A stretch of 34,899 nt of DNA, from positions 1 through 34,899 of the forward strand of contig JAPPOW010000177.1 in the NCBI GenBank assembly GCA_028817775.1, given 5' to 3'. The notes under the pieces were generated by a model. That model saw only the letters and a program-made list of their open reading frames with translations. It was not told where the DNA came from and made no database searches. The DNA comes from Candidatus Melainabacteria bacterium. GTDB lineage: Bacteria > Cyanobacteriota > Vampirovibrionia > LMEP-6097. The translations under genes were made by a program, and so were the position numbers. This document shows positions 1-8,909 of the stretch, piece after piece. The stretch's first letter is position 1, and every line of letters begins with the position of its first letter.

Positions 1-216
1 CTCTTCATCTTCAATTCGGCCAAGTTGTTCACTAAGTCTAACAAGCTCATCAAAGCCGTCCAAAGTCTCAAGAATTTTATCTCTGAGATAAGTAAATAAA
101 TAACTCAAGCGATCCATATCGAGCTTGGTATCCAATTCGATCAAGCTCTTTCTTAGAGTAGCCAAATTAGAATCAGAATAGGCACTTGCTATTTGGTTAA
201 GGTGAACTGCTTGCAC
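1..216 (-). CDS. Partial unknown helical protein, N-terminal end
   Basis: An open frame runs leftward from a GTG at 216-214 off the window edge, giving 72 residues. The peptide is leucine-rich and charged (it contains RKSLIELDTKLDMDRLSYLF), as expected for amphipathic helices. No family is recognised. An in-frame stop lies just upstream at 225-223, which limits the start. A TATCTT-like -10 box about eight bases upstream of the GTG fits the leaderless pattern of other genes here. It is divergent from proC. The start is not certain: the only ATG in the visible part is at residue 34. Confidence 0.5.
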   Translation of the reverse strand, partial: MQAVHLNQIASAYSDSNLATLRKSLIELDTKLDMDRLSYLFTYLRDKILETLDGFDELVRLSEQLGRIEDEE

Positions 217-264
217 TTGCAACTAAGATATTATCAAAAACTCATGACTTTATGCCAAAATTGG

Positions 265-270
265 TATCAT
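265..270 (+). promoter_or_regulatory. Candidate -10 box of proC
   Basis: TATCAT lies nine bases before ATG 280, so the predicted 5' end falls at or within a few bases of the start codon. A GGAG is present at 275-278, but only one base separates it from the ATG, too close for a normal Shine-Dalgarno site. Confidence 0.4.
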
Positions 271-279
271 TTTTGGAGA

Positions 280-1083
280 ATGGTAAAGTTAGCGATTATT
301 GGTGCAGGCGCAATGGGACAAGCTATCGCCAAGGGTTTAGTGGAAGCCAAGCTTTACAAAGCTGGTGAAATTAAATTCTTTGACCTACGCCATGATTTAC
401 TGGAAGGATTAGAACGCCAATTTGGTTTTGGCTTTGCCGAAAGTTTTGACGAGTTAATCTCTGAACTTAAATCTGAATCAATTTTAGTCTTTGCAGTCAA
501 ACCACAAAATATTGATCAAGTACTTAGTGACATCAAAGCTTTGGACTCATCAGTACTAATAATTTCAATTCTGGCTGGTACCAAGATCGCCAAATTTGTG
601 GAACGCTTCCCTGAAAATCCAATCATTAGAGTAATGCCCAACACCCCAGCCCAAATTGGCTGTGGCGCTTCAGCACTGGCTCCTAACTCTATCTGCAAAT
701 CTAAAGATCTTGAGCGAGCCCAAGAAATTTTCTCAGCACTTGGACTTGCAACTATAGTTGAAGAAGAAGATTTGGATTTAGTCACCGCTCTTTCTGGTTC
801 AGGACCAGCCTATGTTTTCTATCTGGTTGAAGCGATGGCAGAAGCAGCTAGCAAATTAGGTCTTGAAAGAAGCAAAGCTGAAGCACTAGCTTTGCAAACA
901 GTCTTTGGTGCCGGCACTCTTGCTGCTCAATCTGAGCGCAGCCCCAGTGAACTGCGTGCTCAAGTTACTAGCCCCAATGGCACCACGGCAGCAGCAATAG
1001 AGAGCCTCGAAAAAAACGGTTTCAAAGAAACTCTGTTTAGGGCTGTATCAGCTGCTAAACAAAGATCCCAAGAATTAAGTTAA
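280..1083 (+). CDS. proC: Pyrroline-5-carboxylate reductase
   Basis: This enzyme carries out the last step of proline synthesis, NAD(P)H-dependent reduction of 1-pyrroline-5-carboxylate to L-proline in the cytoplasm. The 267-residue protein has the usual family length. It opens with MVKLAIIGAGAMGQ, a Rossmann dinucleotide-binding loop, followed by VMPNTPAQIG in the middle. The C-terminal family signature includes ALSGSGPAYVFYLVEAMAEA and, further on, the TSPNGTTAAAIE segment. The frame extends upstream to 193, but the family start matches ATG 280. A TATCAT box (265-270) nine bases before the ATG suggests a short or absent leader. No other proline genes are nearby. Confidence 0.95.
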   Translation: MVKLAIIGAGAMGQAIAKGLVEAKLYKAGEIKFFDLRHDLLEGLERQFGFGFAESFDELISELKSESILVFAVKPQNIDQVLSDIKALDSSVLIISILAGTKIAKFVERFPENPIIRVMPNTPAQIGCGASALAPNSICKSKDLERAQEIFSALGLATIVEEEDLDLVTALSGSGPAYVFYLVEAMAEAASKLGLERSKAEALALQTVFGAGTLAAQSERSPSELRAQVTSPNGTTAAAIESLEKNGFKETLFRAVSAAKQRSQELS

Positions 1084-1147
1084 AACCCCTATATAGATTT
1101 TAAACAATTAGTTAATACTGAAATTGTTATTATTATCTTATAGCGCT

Positions 1148-4100
1148 ATGTCACAAACATGGTTAGACCAACTCAGGCACAAAGGACAAGACCTCAACTA
1201 CCCAAGGTCTAAGCTAACTGGTTCTACTTGGCCTTTAAAGCCAGATCGAGATAGCAAGAAAGAATTATTCTTTAGAACGAAGGAAAATCCCAGAACACAA
1301 GCTCCTGAAGCAAGAACCAGCTCAAGATACAAGGCCAGCGCTAGGGAAGATAGTTTTGCCAATCTAGATCACATACGCCCACTTGGCTCTAAGCTCACTA
1401 GCTTGAGAAAAATTAGACAAGCTTTCAATAGAGCAAAAGAAGGACAAGGAGTTAATGAGAGAAGCGAAATTTCTCACTATGTCAATGGACCAGCTGGATA
1501 TAGGCCAAGCGATTTAGCTCTAATAAGAGCATTGGACCATTTCAAAGAGCAACAAAACAAAGAAGCAGAGCAGCAATCAAATATAGTCATCCTAGCCAAG
1601 CGTGATATCAGCGGTTCTAATCTTGCAAGAAGACTATTGGACCTTGCAGAAACTGACAGAACTGATCTGGCTGAGCATATAGAAGTACTCAACACAGCAA
1701 AACCAAGAAAAACAAAAGGTCTAAAGATTGACGAGCTCAACCCACGAATAATTATTATCAATGAAGAAAGTCTTACCCAAAGCTGTGCTGGTCTTAAAAA
1801 AACTGACGAGGTTAAAGCCAAACTCTCAGGTTTAGCTGACTATATTGGTCTTGATCAACTCAAATATCTCTATCTTACAAGTGCTCACAACTCAGGCTCT
1901 GACACTAGAAACCAAGTTTTTAATTTCTTTAGAGACAATATGGATCACCGAATTGAAACAGGTCCAGTAGAACTAATTGGTACCAGCCATTGCATCGTTG
2001 AATATGGTAAAGGTGATGATGCCATTGACATGCGTAAATCTTTTGAGCGTCCTCACTACCTTGGATCTCCTGGAGAATTAAGTGGTGAAGGAATGCCAGC
2101 TGAACCTAAGGTAGAAAAAATCAAAACACAGATAGGTGATCAACATGAAGCAGAGGGAAGGAAAAAATATACCATAACCAAAGATTATGCACACAACGAG
2201 CATTTCATCAAACAAGGAGCTGTAAAAGATGGGACTACAACAAATGAAATCTCAATCATAGATCGAATTGTACAATGCGTCAGAGAAGGAGATCAAAGAA
2301 TAATAATCCGTGCCCATGACAAACGTTCTATGAAACTTATCAGTGAAACTCTTTCAGGACTAGATCGCCCGATTGCAACAGCAATTACTGACCACCAAGA
2401 CAACAAATTTATCAATAGGCAAGGTAAAGAAGTTGATGTCAAAGACAGAACTCAATTACTGGATAGTTTTGGTAAAGACTATAACGTTCTCATACACTGT
2501 AAATCATTAGATGGTGAAGAAATCCCAGCTGACTCAGTCATTGTCTTTGCTCTGCCTAGTAGCGACTGTGATCTTGAAGCAATGATTAGTCCAGCCAATA
2601 CTCCATATCTAGAAGAAGAATTTGACCAAGACTTTACAACATACCCAAGAAGAGTTTGGTTCCTAGAGAAGGGTGAAACCGAAGTCAAAAGAGGTAGATC
2701 CGTATACTCAATGTTTCAAGCTATTGAAAAAAGACACCAAGACGAAGCGGAAGCACAAGCCAAAATAGTGAGGTCTGGCAATGGTAACGGCAATAGCAAT
2801 GGGCATTCAACAAAAGAAAACCCGGCAGACCCTAGCATTGTACCTGGAATCTACTATGAATACGTACAAGAATTTAGAGGTAATCCGCTCTGGCTTAAGT
2901 ACTTGAATGAAGAAGTACTTGTTGGTGATGCAAGTCTAGACGAAAAAATTCAAGCTGCAGCTGATCAAGCTTTTGAAATGATTGATGGTGATAGTGGCTA
3001 TGAACAATTCCCTAAAACATTAGTTGAAGACATAATTAGAGGAGTAATTTGTCATGAAAACAACTGCAGAGATATTCTTGAGTTTGCTGGAATTGATATT
3101 GAAGATGCAATGGCAAGATTCCCTCGTATCACTGGACTTGATCCTGTCGACAAAAAAGATAGCGCAGACAAAGGTGCAAGGCTTAGAGTTGCATATATAG
3201 CAAATAAATATAAGTTACTTAAACAAGCTGGGACTGAGTGGCTCCAAGTTTTACAAAGATCATACACAAATGAAGAAATTTTGGATTTGGCTGCAAGATT
3301 TATTTACCAAAGCAAAGCTAAAATATATCTCTATGATGATGCTTCACTCAAAGAACTGCTTAGCGTAGTCCTTAAAGTTCAAGATCATTTTAATGAAGAG
3401 GAGGCAGTTGCTGACGAAATCCTTGATGATTTTACAAACTTCCTCAAATATCAAACTAATGCATTTCCTGTTCTTGCTGCATACGATCATAACCCTGAAA
3501 GAATTAGTTTACCAGCGGATATAAATTCTGTAGCCAGAGCCCGCAGCAGTTTAGATTATTTACTAGAAACAAGGGATATTAGCGCCAACCCAGCATGGCT
3601 TGAAACTCTCCAAGCTAACACCGATACAGAGAAGCCTCAAGAATTCATCGCTGATTTTCTATTCTCTCATCCCCGCTACAGAACTTGTTACTACCGTCCC
3701 GATCAGCTAGAGAATGCAGCCCGAGTACTGTTAGCCAGCAAAGATGAGCTTGATGAAAATGATAAAGACCTCGCACGTGAATTCTTCAGACACATCAATA
3801 ATGATGATGACAAACTAAGTGCAAGTATCTTTGACAAATTTTTTCCCAAAACAATTAATCTAAATCAAGAAATTGATAGTGAAAGCAAGGCCTGTACTAG
3901 CATTCGTCATGCATTAGAAGAAGCAAGAGCAGAAGGTAACAACCCTTGGCTCAAAACTTTAGACCCTGTAATCAGAGCCTACGGCAATGAAACAAATAGG
4001 ACAGGTACAAGGACTGCTGTTTATGCCAAGTTTCTTTTCAATAGGACAGATAGGCAAAGTATCTTTGCTAGTCGAGAAAGTTTAGCTGCAGCCATCACTA

Positions 4101-6634
4101 CGCTGCAAGGAGTTGCTAGTGATAAAAGCAAACCAGGTGCAGCTGAACAACTACTCTTTACTGACTTTGTTCGTTTCCTTGAAACTGAATATGACCATAA
4201 ATTTGCCCCACTAAGTGTCAGGTCTCTAGTGGGTAATCTTCTTCAAGTTTGTAGCGAATCTGAAGAAGATACAACTCTCATAATACGCGACTTGCAAAAA
4301 ACTCTTAATTTACAACTAAACGACAGTCACTGGAATGCAATGCTTGCTGGTCCTCCTACTGAAGACCAAACTAGAAGACCAGATACAGAACTTGCTCTAG
4401 AACGAGTAGCTAGCTATATCCATGAACGTCACCGAGACCTAACAAGCAAACCGGCTGATTTAGCGCTAGCAGTCAGCTTTCTCTGCAACGGAGAAATTGC
4501 CAAAAAACATACCAAATCAGCAAGGAACTATCAAGCAAACGATGCTAGCTTCAATGATTTCTGTGATTGGTTACTAACACAAAGACCAGAACTGCATGCA
4601 TTAGGTTTAGCTGAAGCAGCACCATACGATTCTTTTAAAGCAGAGGAGAGGGTCACCGACTCAAGCCAAGCACTTACAGCGGTTGAATATAGTCTTGCAC
4701 AAGATCCTGGTAAAAAATATAACGAGCATTGGCTCAAAGTTCTAGATAGATTCCCTGAAAATAGAAATACAATCCTAGCAAACTTCCTCTTGCAAAACCA
4801 AAATCTGAAAGGAGAATCATGTTTTGCTAGTCTAAACAATTTAACCGGTGCTCTTGATGTCCTACTTGATACCGACAAAATCCAAAGAAAAAATAGAACT
4901 CAAGTTGATGAGGCTGATAAAAATCTCTTGCGGAACTTTTATGACTACCTAATAACACAATATCCTGATGCTGTAAGAAGAATTGATATCGTTGATAATT
5001 TTGATGATAGATACTTTGAAATCAGTGAGGTCTTGGATAGTCAGGAGGCAGTGAGAGAAGCTGCCCATCTAGCAATAGAAGATGAAAACACTGGAGTCTT
5101 TCCTGGTGAAGAGCGAGCTCGTGAATTCTTTGGAGCCTTTTTACTAAACAGTTTCGCTAACAATAGAGAGCGCATAGACTATATTGCTGATTTTCTCCAC
5201 GAAACAAGAGAGCGACATGATTTTTTCAAGGATGACACAAAATTCATGAGAGCACTATCTATATTTAGAGGTGATCTTCAAAAATCAAATATACAACTAA
5301 ATCAGCAAGAACAAGAATTACTCAATGAGTTTATAACAAGACTCAAAAAACAAAACCCTAAATTAACCAACTTTAGCTTCTACCTTTATTTCCCTGGCTA
5401 TGTAGAGCTGACTGAAGCAATTGCTGCTGAGGGTGAAAGCCGTAGAGGCTTAGACACTGCCAAAGCAGTCTATATATTAACCCGTGACATTCAAAGCGAA
5501 CCTTGCCCAATCACAAAAAAAATTGGAACAATTGGCACATGGTTAGATCATCTCAATATTGCACTTAGAACTGATAAAGACGACGAAAAAGATATCTCAG
5601 CCGACACCAGAAGGTCTATTGCTTTATCAGAATACATTCTCAGCAGCTATGCTATTCCTGATGACTTAGAAGGTATTCCAGCTCCCCAAATAAGTCAAGA
5701 AGAAAAGAATGAACTACTAAGCAGTGATGTCAAATTAAAAGAGTTTATTGAAGTTATTTATGGCTACAGGAAGGATATGGATGGCAGTACCGAAAAAGCC
5801 AAAAGGTATTTTAATGACTTCTACAACTTCATGAAGCTATTCTATAGACCAATCATTGTTTCGATCTTAAATCAATTCTTCCCAAATTTTGTAGAACTTG
5901 ATCGAGATGAACTGCTTAGCAATATTAAAGATATAGCCGGAGAGTATTTTGACTTGAGAAGAGAAAGAGTAGCTGAAGCCAAAGAAGGAAGTCATGAATC
6001 CAGAAATCCAGAATTTAATGCTAGCGACACCTTAATCTTCCCTAAAAAAGATGATGATGACAGTGATGATGAGAGCAATAGAGATTTCTTTAATATAGTT
6101 CAAGATGTAGTCTCAAGCAATCTTTGCCTCAGCCCAAGAGCAATTGCCAATACCTTGGACTTTAGTATGAGAAAGGGAGACTTCTATATACCAATGATAG
6201 AAGATCTCATGAAGAGAGTATATCCTGATAATCGCAAAGCAAGGATGGCAGATCAAGATGAACTAGTCGCACCACTTAAAGCCAGCCCTATTACAGCAAG
6301 AGCTTTTACAACTGAATTAGAAAAACTACTCTATGGTGATGCTTGTTTTGATGGTGTTCACTACACCTACTCATATAGAAGAAATATAGTTGATGAGGGA
6401 AACAAGAAAATTAGCCAATTTTCTCACTATGACATAGCATATGAAATTCATAGCGATAAGTTTGTCTGTTACTATCACAATCATCACAAACAAATGCCTT
6501 GTTTCAAATATACTTATCCAATTGATAGAAACAAGTGGGAAGGCCCTGAGATAGAGCAGGTTAGTGGCATGCCAAAATACTTTGCCAAAAGCATAGGACC
6601 TGACCCTGTACATGCCGCAGCGTTTAAAGCCTAA
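1148..6634 (+). CDS. Giant unknown protein: degenerate SF2 helicase-like N-terminus plus Trp-anchored repeats
   Basis: This is a 1828-residue hydrophilic, probably cytoplasmic protein with no signal peptide or membrane span. Residues about 115-475 look like a decayed superfamily 2 helicase pair: IVILAKRD (146-153), RIIIINEESL in the motif II place (200-209), LYLTSAHN in the motif III place (241-248), and a second lobe with RIIIRAHDKRS (384-394) and LLDSFGKDYNVLIHCKSLDG (437-456). No Walker A GKT is visible, so ATPase activity is doubtful. A Gly/Asn linker lies near residues 555-565. Seven units then begin with W, usually WLxxL, at 582, 698, 817, 934, 1062, 1195 and 1465, with one Trp-less unit near 1313. 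Start: ATG 1148 is preferred over an in-frame TTG at 1124. The stop overlaps the flhA stop tail to tail. The function is unknown. Confidence 0.75.
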   Translation: MSQTWLDQLRHKGQDLNYPRSKLTGSTWPLKPDRDSKKELFFRTKENPRTQAPEARTSSRYKASAREDSFANLDHIRPLGSKLTSLRKIRQAFNRAKEGQGVNERSEISHYVNGPAGYRPSDLALIRALDHFKEQQNKEAEQQSNIVILAKRDISGSNLARRLLDLAETDRTDLAEHIEVLNTAKPRKTKGLKIDELNPRIIIINEESLTQSCAGLKKTDEVKAKLSGLADYIGLDQLKYLYLTSAHNSGSDTRNQVFNFFRDNMDHRIETGPVELIGTSHCIVEYGKGDDAIDMRKSFERPHYLGSPGELSGEGMPAEPKVEKIKTQIGDQHEAEGRKKYTITKDYAHNEHFIKQGAVKDGTTTNEISIIDRIVQCVREGDQRIIIRAHDKRSMKLISETLSGLDRPIATAITDHQDNKFINRQGKEVDVKDRTQLLDSFGKDYNVLIHCKSLDGEEIPADSVIVFALPSSDCDLEAMISPANTPYLEEEFDQDFTTYPRRVWFLEKGETEVKRGRSVYSMFQAIEKRHQDEAEAQAKIVRSGNGNGNSNGHSTKENPADPSIVPGIYYEYVQEFRGNPLWLKYLNEEVLVGDASLDEKIQAAADQAFEMIDGDSGYEQFPKTLVEDIIRGVICHENNCRDILEFAGIDIEDAMARFPRITGLDPVDKKDSADKGARLRVAYIANKYKLLKQAGTEWLQVLQRSYTNEEILDLAARFIYQSKAKIYLYDDASLKELLSVVLKVQDHFNEEEAVADEILDDFTNFLKYQTNAFPVLAAYDHNPERISLPADINSVARARSSLDYLLETRDISANPAWLETLQANTDTEKPQEFIADFLFSHPRYRTCYYRPDQLENAARVLLASKDELDENDKDLAREFFRHINNDDDKLSASIFDKFFPKTINLNQEIDSESKACTSIRHALEEARAEGNNPWLKTLDPVIRAYGNETNRTGTRTAVYAKFLFNRTDRQSIFASRESLAAAITTLQGVASDKSKPGAAEQLLFTDFVRFLETEYDHKFAPLSVRSLVGNLLQVCSESEEDTTLIIRDLQKTLNLQLNDSHWNAMLAGPPTEDQTRRPDTELALERVASYIHERHRDLTSKPADLALAVSFLCNGEIAKKHTKSARNYQANDASFNDFCDWLLTQRPELHALGLAEAAPYDSFKAEERVTDSSQALTAVEYSLAQDPGKKYNEHWLKVLDRFPENRNTILANFLLQNQNLKGESCFASLNNLTGALDVLLDTDKIQRKNRTQVDEADKNLLRNFYDYLITQYPDAVRRIDIVDNFDDRYFEISEVLDSQEAVREAAHLAIEDENTGVFPGEERAREFFGAFLLNSFANNRERIDYIADFLHETRERHDFFKDDTKFMRALSIFRGDLQKSNIQLNQQEQELLNEFITRLKKQNPKLTNFSFYLYFPGYVELTEAIAAEGESRRGLDTAKAVYILTRDIQSEPCPITKKIGTIGTWLDHLNIALRTDKDDEKDISADTRRSIALSEYILSSYAIPDDLEGIPAPQISQEEKNELLSSDVKLKEFIEVIYGYRKDMDGSTEKAKRYFNDFYNFMKLFYRPIIVSILNQFFPNFVELDRDELLSNIKDIAGEYFDLRRERVAEAKEGSHESRNPEFNASDTLIFPKKDDDDSDDESNRDFFNIVQDVVSSNLCLSPRAIANTLDFSMRKGDFYIPMIEDLMKRVYPDNRKARMADQDELVAPLKASPITARAFTTELEKLLYGDACFDGVHYTYSYRRNIVDEGNKKISQFSHYDIAYEIHSDKFVCYYHNHHKQMPCFKYTYPIDRNKWEGPEIEQVSGMPKYFAKSIGPDPVHAAAFKA

Positions 6635-8736
6635 CCAGCTCCAACAGCAGGTACATCCATCTCTGTACCAATAGTCTCCATAACTTGAATATTAAAATCT
6701 GGACTCAACTCAGCGTAACTAAGTATATGCACATGAGGGTCAAACTGCTCAATCAATCTAAACAATGGCAATCTAAGTGAAGGACCGCAAATTAAAATTG
6801 GCCTGCGTTCTACTTGTTCAAGTATCCGGCGTGATGCGTTTGAAATCATAGTAACTAAGTTTTGAATTTGTTTTGGTTCTAGAATCAAGACCATGTTGTT
6901 GTCGACTTTCTGCAATGCTTGCTCGAGGCGAGTTTCCCAACTTGGATGGAAAGCCATTGCCGGCAGTTGCCTATCAGGTGTTGAGAACTCCAAACAAATT
7001 TGTCTGCCAAGTGCAACGCGCAGCTTCTCAGAGAGCTGGTCTGGGTCCTTGATTGCAACCGTAAGGTCCTCAAGCCGCTCGAGTATATAATGAATATCTC
7101 TAATTGAAACTCGTTCTTTCAAGAGATTGACAAAGACTCTACGCAAATCACCAAGTGAAATTGCACCTGGCACCAAATTATCAATCAATTGACTATCGTA
7201 TTGTTTGACTTGATCAAGTACTCTGCGTACATCAGCCTTCTCTAATAGATCATCTATATTCTTACGCACTACTTCAGCGATGTGAGCTGTAATTACACGC
7301 ACTGCAGGTGCTGCAGGTCTGTCCCAATCAATTTGTTCTAAGTATTCTGGATCAACCCAATAGGCTGCTTCTTGCAAGGCTGGTTCCCAGCCTGGCATTG
7401 AACCTGGCGGCGGTTCTGAATAAATATTGTCCCAATCCTCGCGCAAAATCAGCATCTTGTCAGCGTAAACTTCGGCTGAAGCAACGGTAGTATCACGAAT
7501 CACCACTCTATACTCATTTGGTGAAAGTGAAGGTGCGTCCATAATACGCACTGAGGGTAAAATGTAACCTAAGTTGAGAGTTAGTTGGTGACGCAGTGAA
7601 GCTATCTCTGGTACTAGAGTTCCGTTACGCGCTGGATCAGCGATATCGAGCAGACCAGAGCCAACCCAAATAGCTAGCTTATCTACTTCAAGCAATGAAT
7701 ACATCATCTCTGGAGTAGCACGCGGCGCGCCGCTCTGATCGACTGTCTCATCGATTTCAACATCAGTATCCAATTCAGTTTCAGTAGCTTTTTTCTTTTG
7801 TTGGTTGAGGAAATAAACAAACGCAATCAAACCTATTGCCAGTGTAAGCAGCACACCCTTTGGCATACCTGGTAACATCGCAAATATAAGTAACAATGCA
7901 GCACCCACTGCAAAAGCATTAGGACGAGCAAGTAACTGGCTAGCGAGATCTTTACCGAAGGAATCAGCAGTAGAGCCAGCACGAGTCACAATCACACCCG
8001 TTGCAATCGATAGAATCAAACCAGGGATGATTGCTGAGATCGCATCACCAATAGTAAGGATGACGTACTTCTGGGCAGCGACCTGGAATGGCAAGCCCTT
8101 CTGTGCCATACCAATAGTCAAACCAGCAACTATATTAATGATGGTAATAATGATACCGGCCATGGCATCACCCTTGACGAACTTCGATGCACCATCCATA
8201 GAACCAAAGAAGGCGGACTCCCGCTCTACTTCTGAACGTTTGGCTTTGGCTTGTTCACTAGTAATCAAACCAGCATTGAAATCGGCATCGATAGACATTT
8301 GTTTACCAGGCATAGCGTCCAAAGCAAAACGCGCCGAGACTTCAGCTACACGCTCAGCACCTTTGGTGATCACCATAAACTGGACCACGGTAATAATGAC
8401 GAAAATAATTATCCCGACCACGATATTACCACCGGCAACAAAATTACCCATCGCTTGAATCAAATGACCAGCGTCTGCCTTGAGTAAGATTGAACGAGTA
8501 GTAGAAATATTGAGAGCTAGCCTAAACATGGTTGCAAGTAGTAGGAAAGTAGGCAGTGCTGCAAAATCGAGTGGTTTGGAAATGTATAAAGAGATACCGA
8601 TTGCAATAACTGCAAGAGTAATATTGAGGGAAATATAGACGTCCAATAATAATGGCGGCAAAGGGATAATGATAATCAGGATGATCCCGAAAATCAGCGC
8701 ACCAACGAGTAACTCACTTATTTTTATGCCTGGCAT
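6631..8736 (-). CDS. flhA: Flagellar export gate protein FlhA
   Basis: FlhA is the large inner-membrane subunit of the flagellar type III export gate; its cytoplasmic ring receives chaperone-substrate complexes. The 701-residue protein has the family length. The first 310 or so residues carry about eight membrane spans, including the FHIPEP-family signature around FRLALNISTTRSIL. The FlhA cytoplasmic region follows (NEYRVVIRD, then AHIAEVVRKNIDDLL, then LLKERVSIRDIHYILERL). These features favour FlhA over the virulence homologue SctV. No other flagellar gene is in the window, so it is an orphan here. No Shine-Dalgarno sequence is seen; a TAGACT box (8745-8750) lies eight bases before the ATG. 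The stop shares CTAA with the convergent giant gene. Confidence 0.93.
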   Translation of the reverse strand: MPGIKISELLVGALIFGIILIIIIPLPPLLLDVYISLNITLAVIAIGISLYISKPLDFAALPTFLLLATMFRLALNISTTRSILLKADAGHLIQAMGNFVAGGNIVVGIIIFVIITVVQFMVITKGAERVAEVSARFALDAMPGKQMSIDADFNAGLITSEQAKAKRSEVERESAFFGSMDGASKFVKGDAMAGIIITIINIVAGLTIGMAQKGLPFQVAAQKYVILTIGDAISAIIPGLILSIATGVIVTRAGSTADSFGKDLASQLLARPNAFAVGAALLLIFAMLPGMPKGVLLTLAIGLIAFVYFLNQQKKKATETELDTDVEIDETVDQSGAPRATPEMMYSLLEVDKLAIWVGSGLLDIADPARNGTLVPEIASLRHQLTLNLGYILPSVRIMDAPSLSPNEYRVVIRDTTVASAEVYADKMLILREDWDNIYSEPPPGSMPGWEPALQEAAYWVDPEYLEQIDWDRPAAPAVRVITAHIAEVVRKNIDDLLEKADVRRVLDQVKQYDSQLIDNLVPGAISLGDLRRVFVNLLKERVSIRDIHYILERLEDLTVAIKDPDQLSEKLRVALGRQICLEFSTPDRQLPAMAFHPSWETRLEQALQKVDNNMVLILEPKQIQNLVTMISNASRRILEQVERRPILICGPSLRLPLFRLIEQFDPHVHILSYAELSPDFNIQVMETIGTEMDVPAVGAG

Positions 8737-8744
8737 GTGAGGGA

Positions 8745-8750
8745 AGTCTA
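8745..8750 (-). promoter_or_regulatory. Candidate -10 box of flhA
   Basis: On the minus strand TAGACT is followed by eight bases and the ATG at 8736. The sequence between is pyrimidine-rich and has no Shine-Dalgarno motif. No FliA-type flagellar promoter was recognised. Confidence 0.35.
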
Positions 8751-8809
8751 GACCGAAGTCATATATATTTCATACCCAGTTGAGCAAGCTTAGGTTAAGA
8801 ACTCGTATA

Positions 8810-8858
8810 TTTTTGGCTTCCCGGGTACCCCAAATTGGGGTACCCGGGAAGCCAAAAA
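8810..8858. repeat. Perfect 24-bp inverted repeat between divergent genes
   Basis: The left arm (8810-8833) and right arm (8835-8858) are perfect reverse complements around one central A. The arms contain CCCGGG and GGTACC, and the centre reads TACCCCAAATTGGGGTA. The arms begin with T5 and end with A5, the wrong order for an intrinsic terminator on either strand. It lies between the 5' ends of flhA and the 8910 gene. It may be an operator, an mRNA or DNA hairpin, or a recent repeat insertion. Confidence 0.9.
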
Positions 8859-8895
8859 GCTTTATCTTAATCCTCGCGAGTTGCTGGGAAGATGC

Positions 8896-8901
8896 TATTA
8901 T
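8896..8901 (+). promoter_or_regulatory. Extended -10 box of the 8910 gene
   Basis: TGCTATTAT (8893-8901) is an extended -10 element eight bases before ATG 8910. This is why the second in-frame ATG is preferred over the one at 8892, which overlaps the promoter. Confidence 0.5.
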
Positions 8902-8909
8902 TGTTAGTC

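Noticed and set aside
1124..1147. TTG start for the giant protein at 1124
   Set aside because: The added residues MLLLSYSA are not a signal peptide, there is no ribosome-binding site, and a -10-like TATCTT overlaps this stretch; ATG 1148 is a better start.
8027..8487. Long plus-strand frames inside flhA
   Set aside because: They are antisense to a well-conserved FlhA membrane region and have no promoter or recognisable motif.
8815..8858. Intrinsic terminator at the 24-bp hairpin
   Set aside because: No T tract follows the stem on either strand and both flanking genes point away from it, so there is no transcript to end here.
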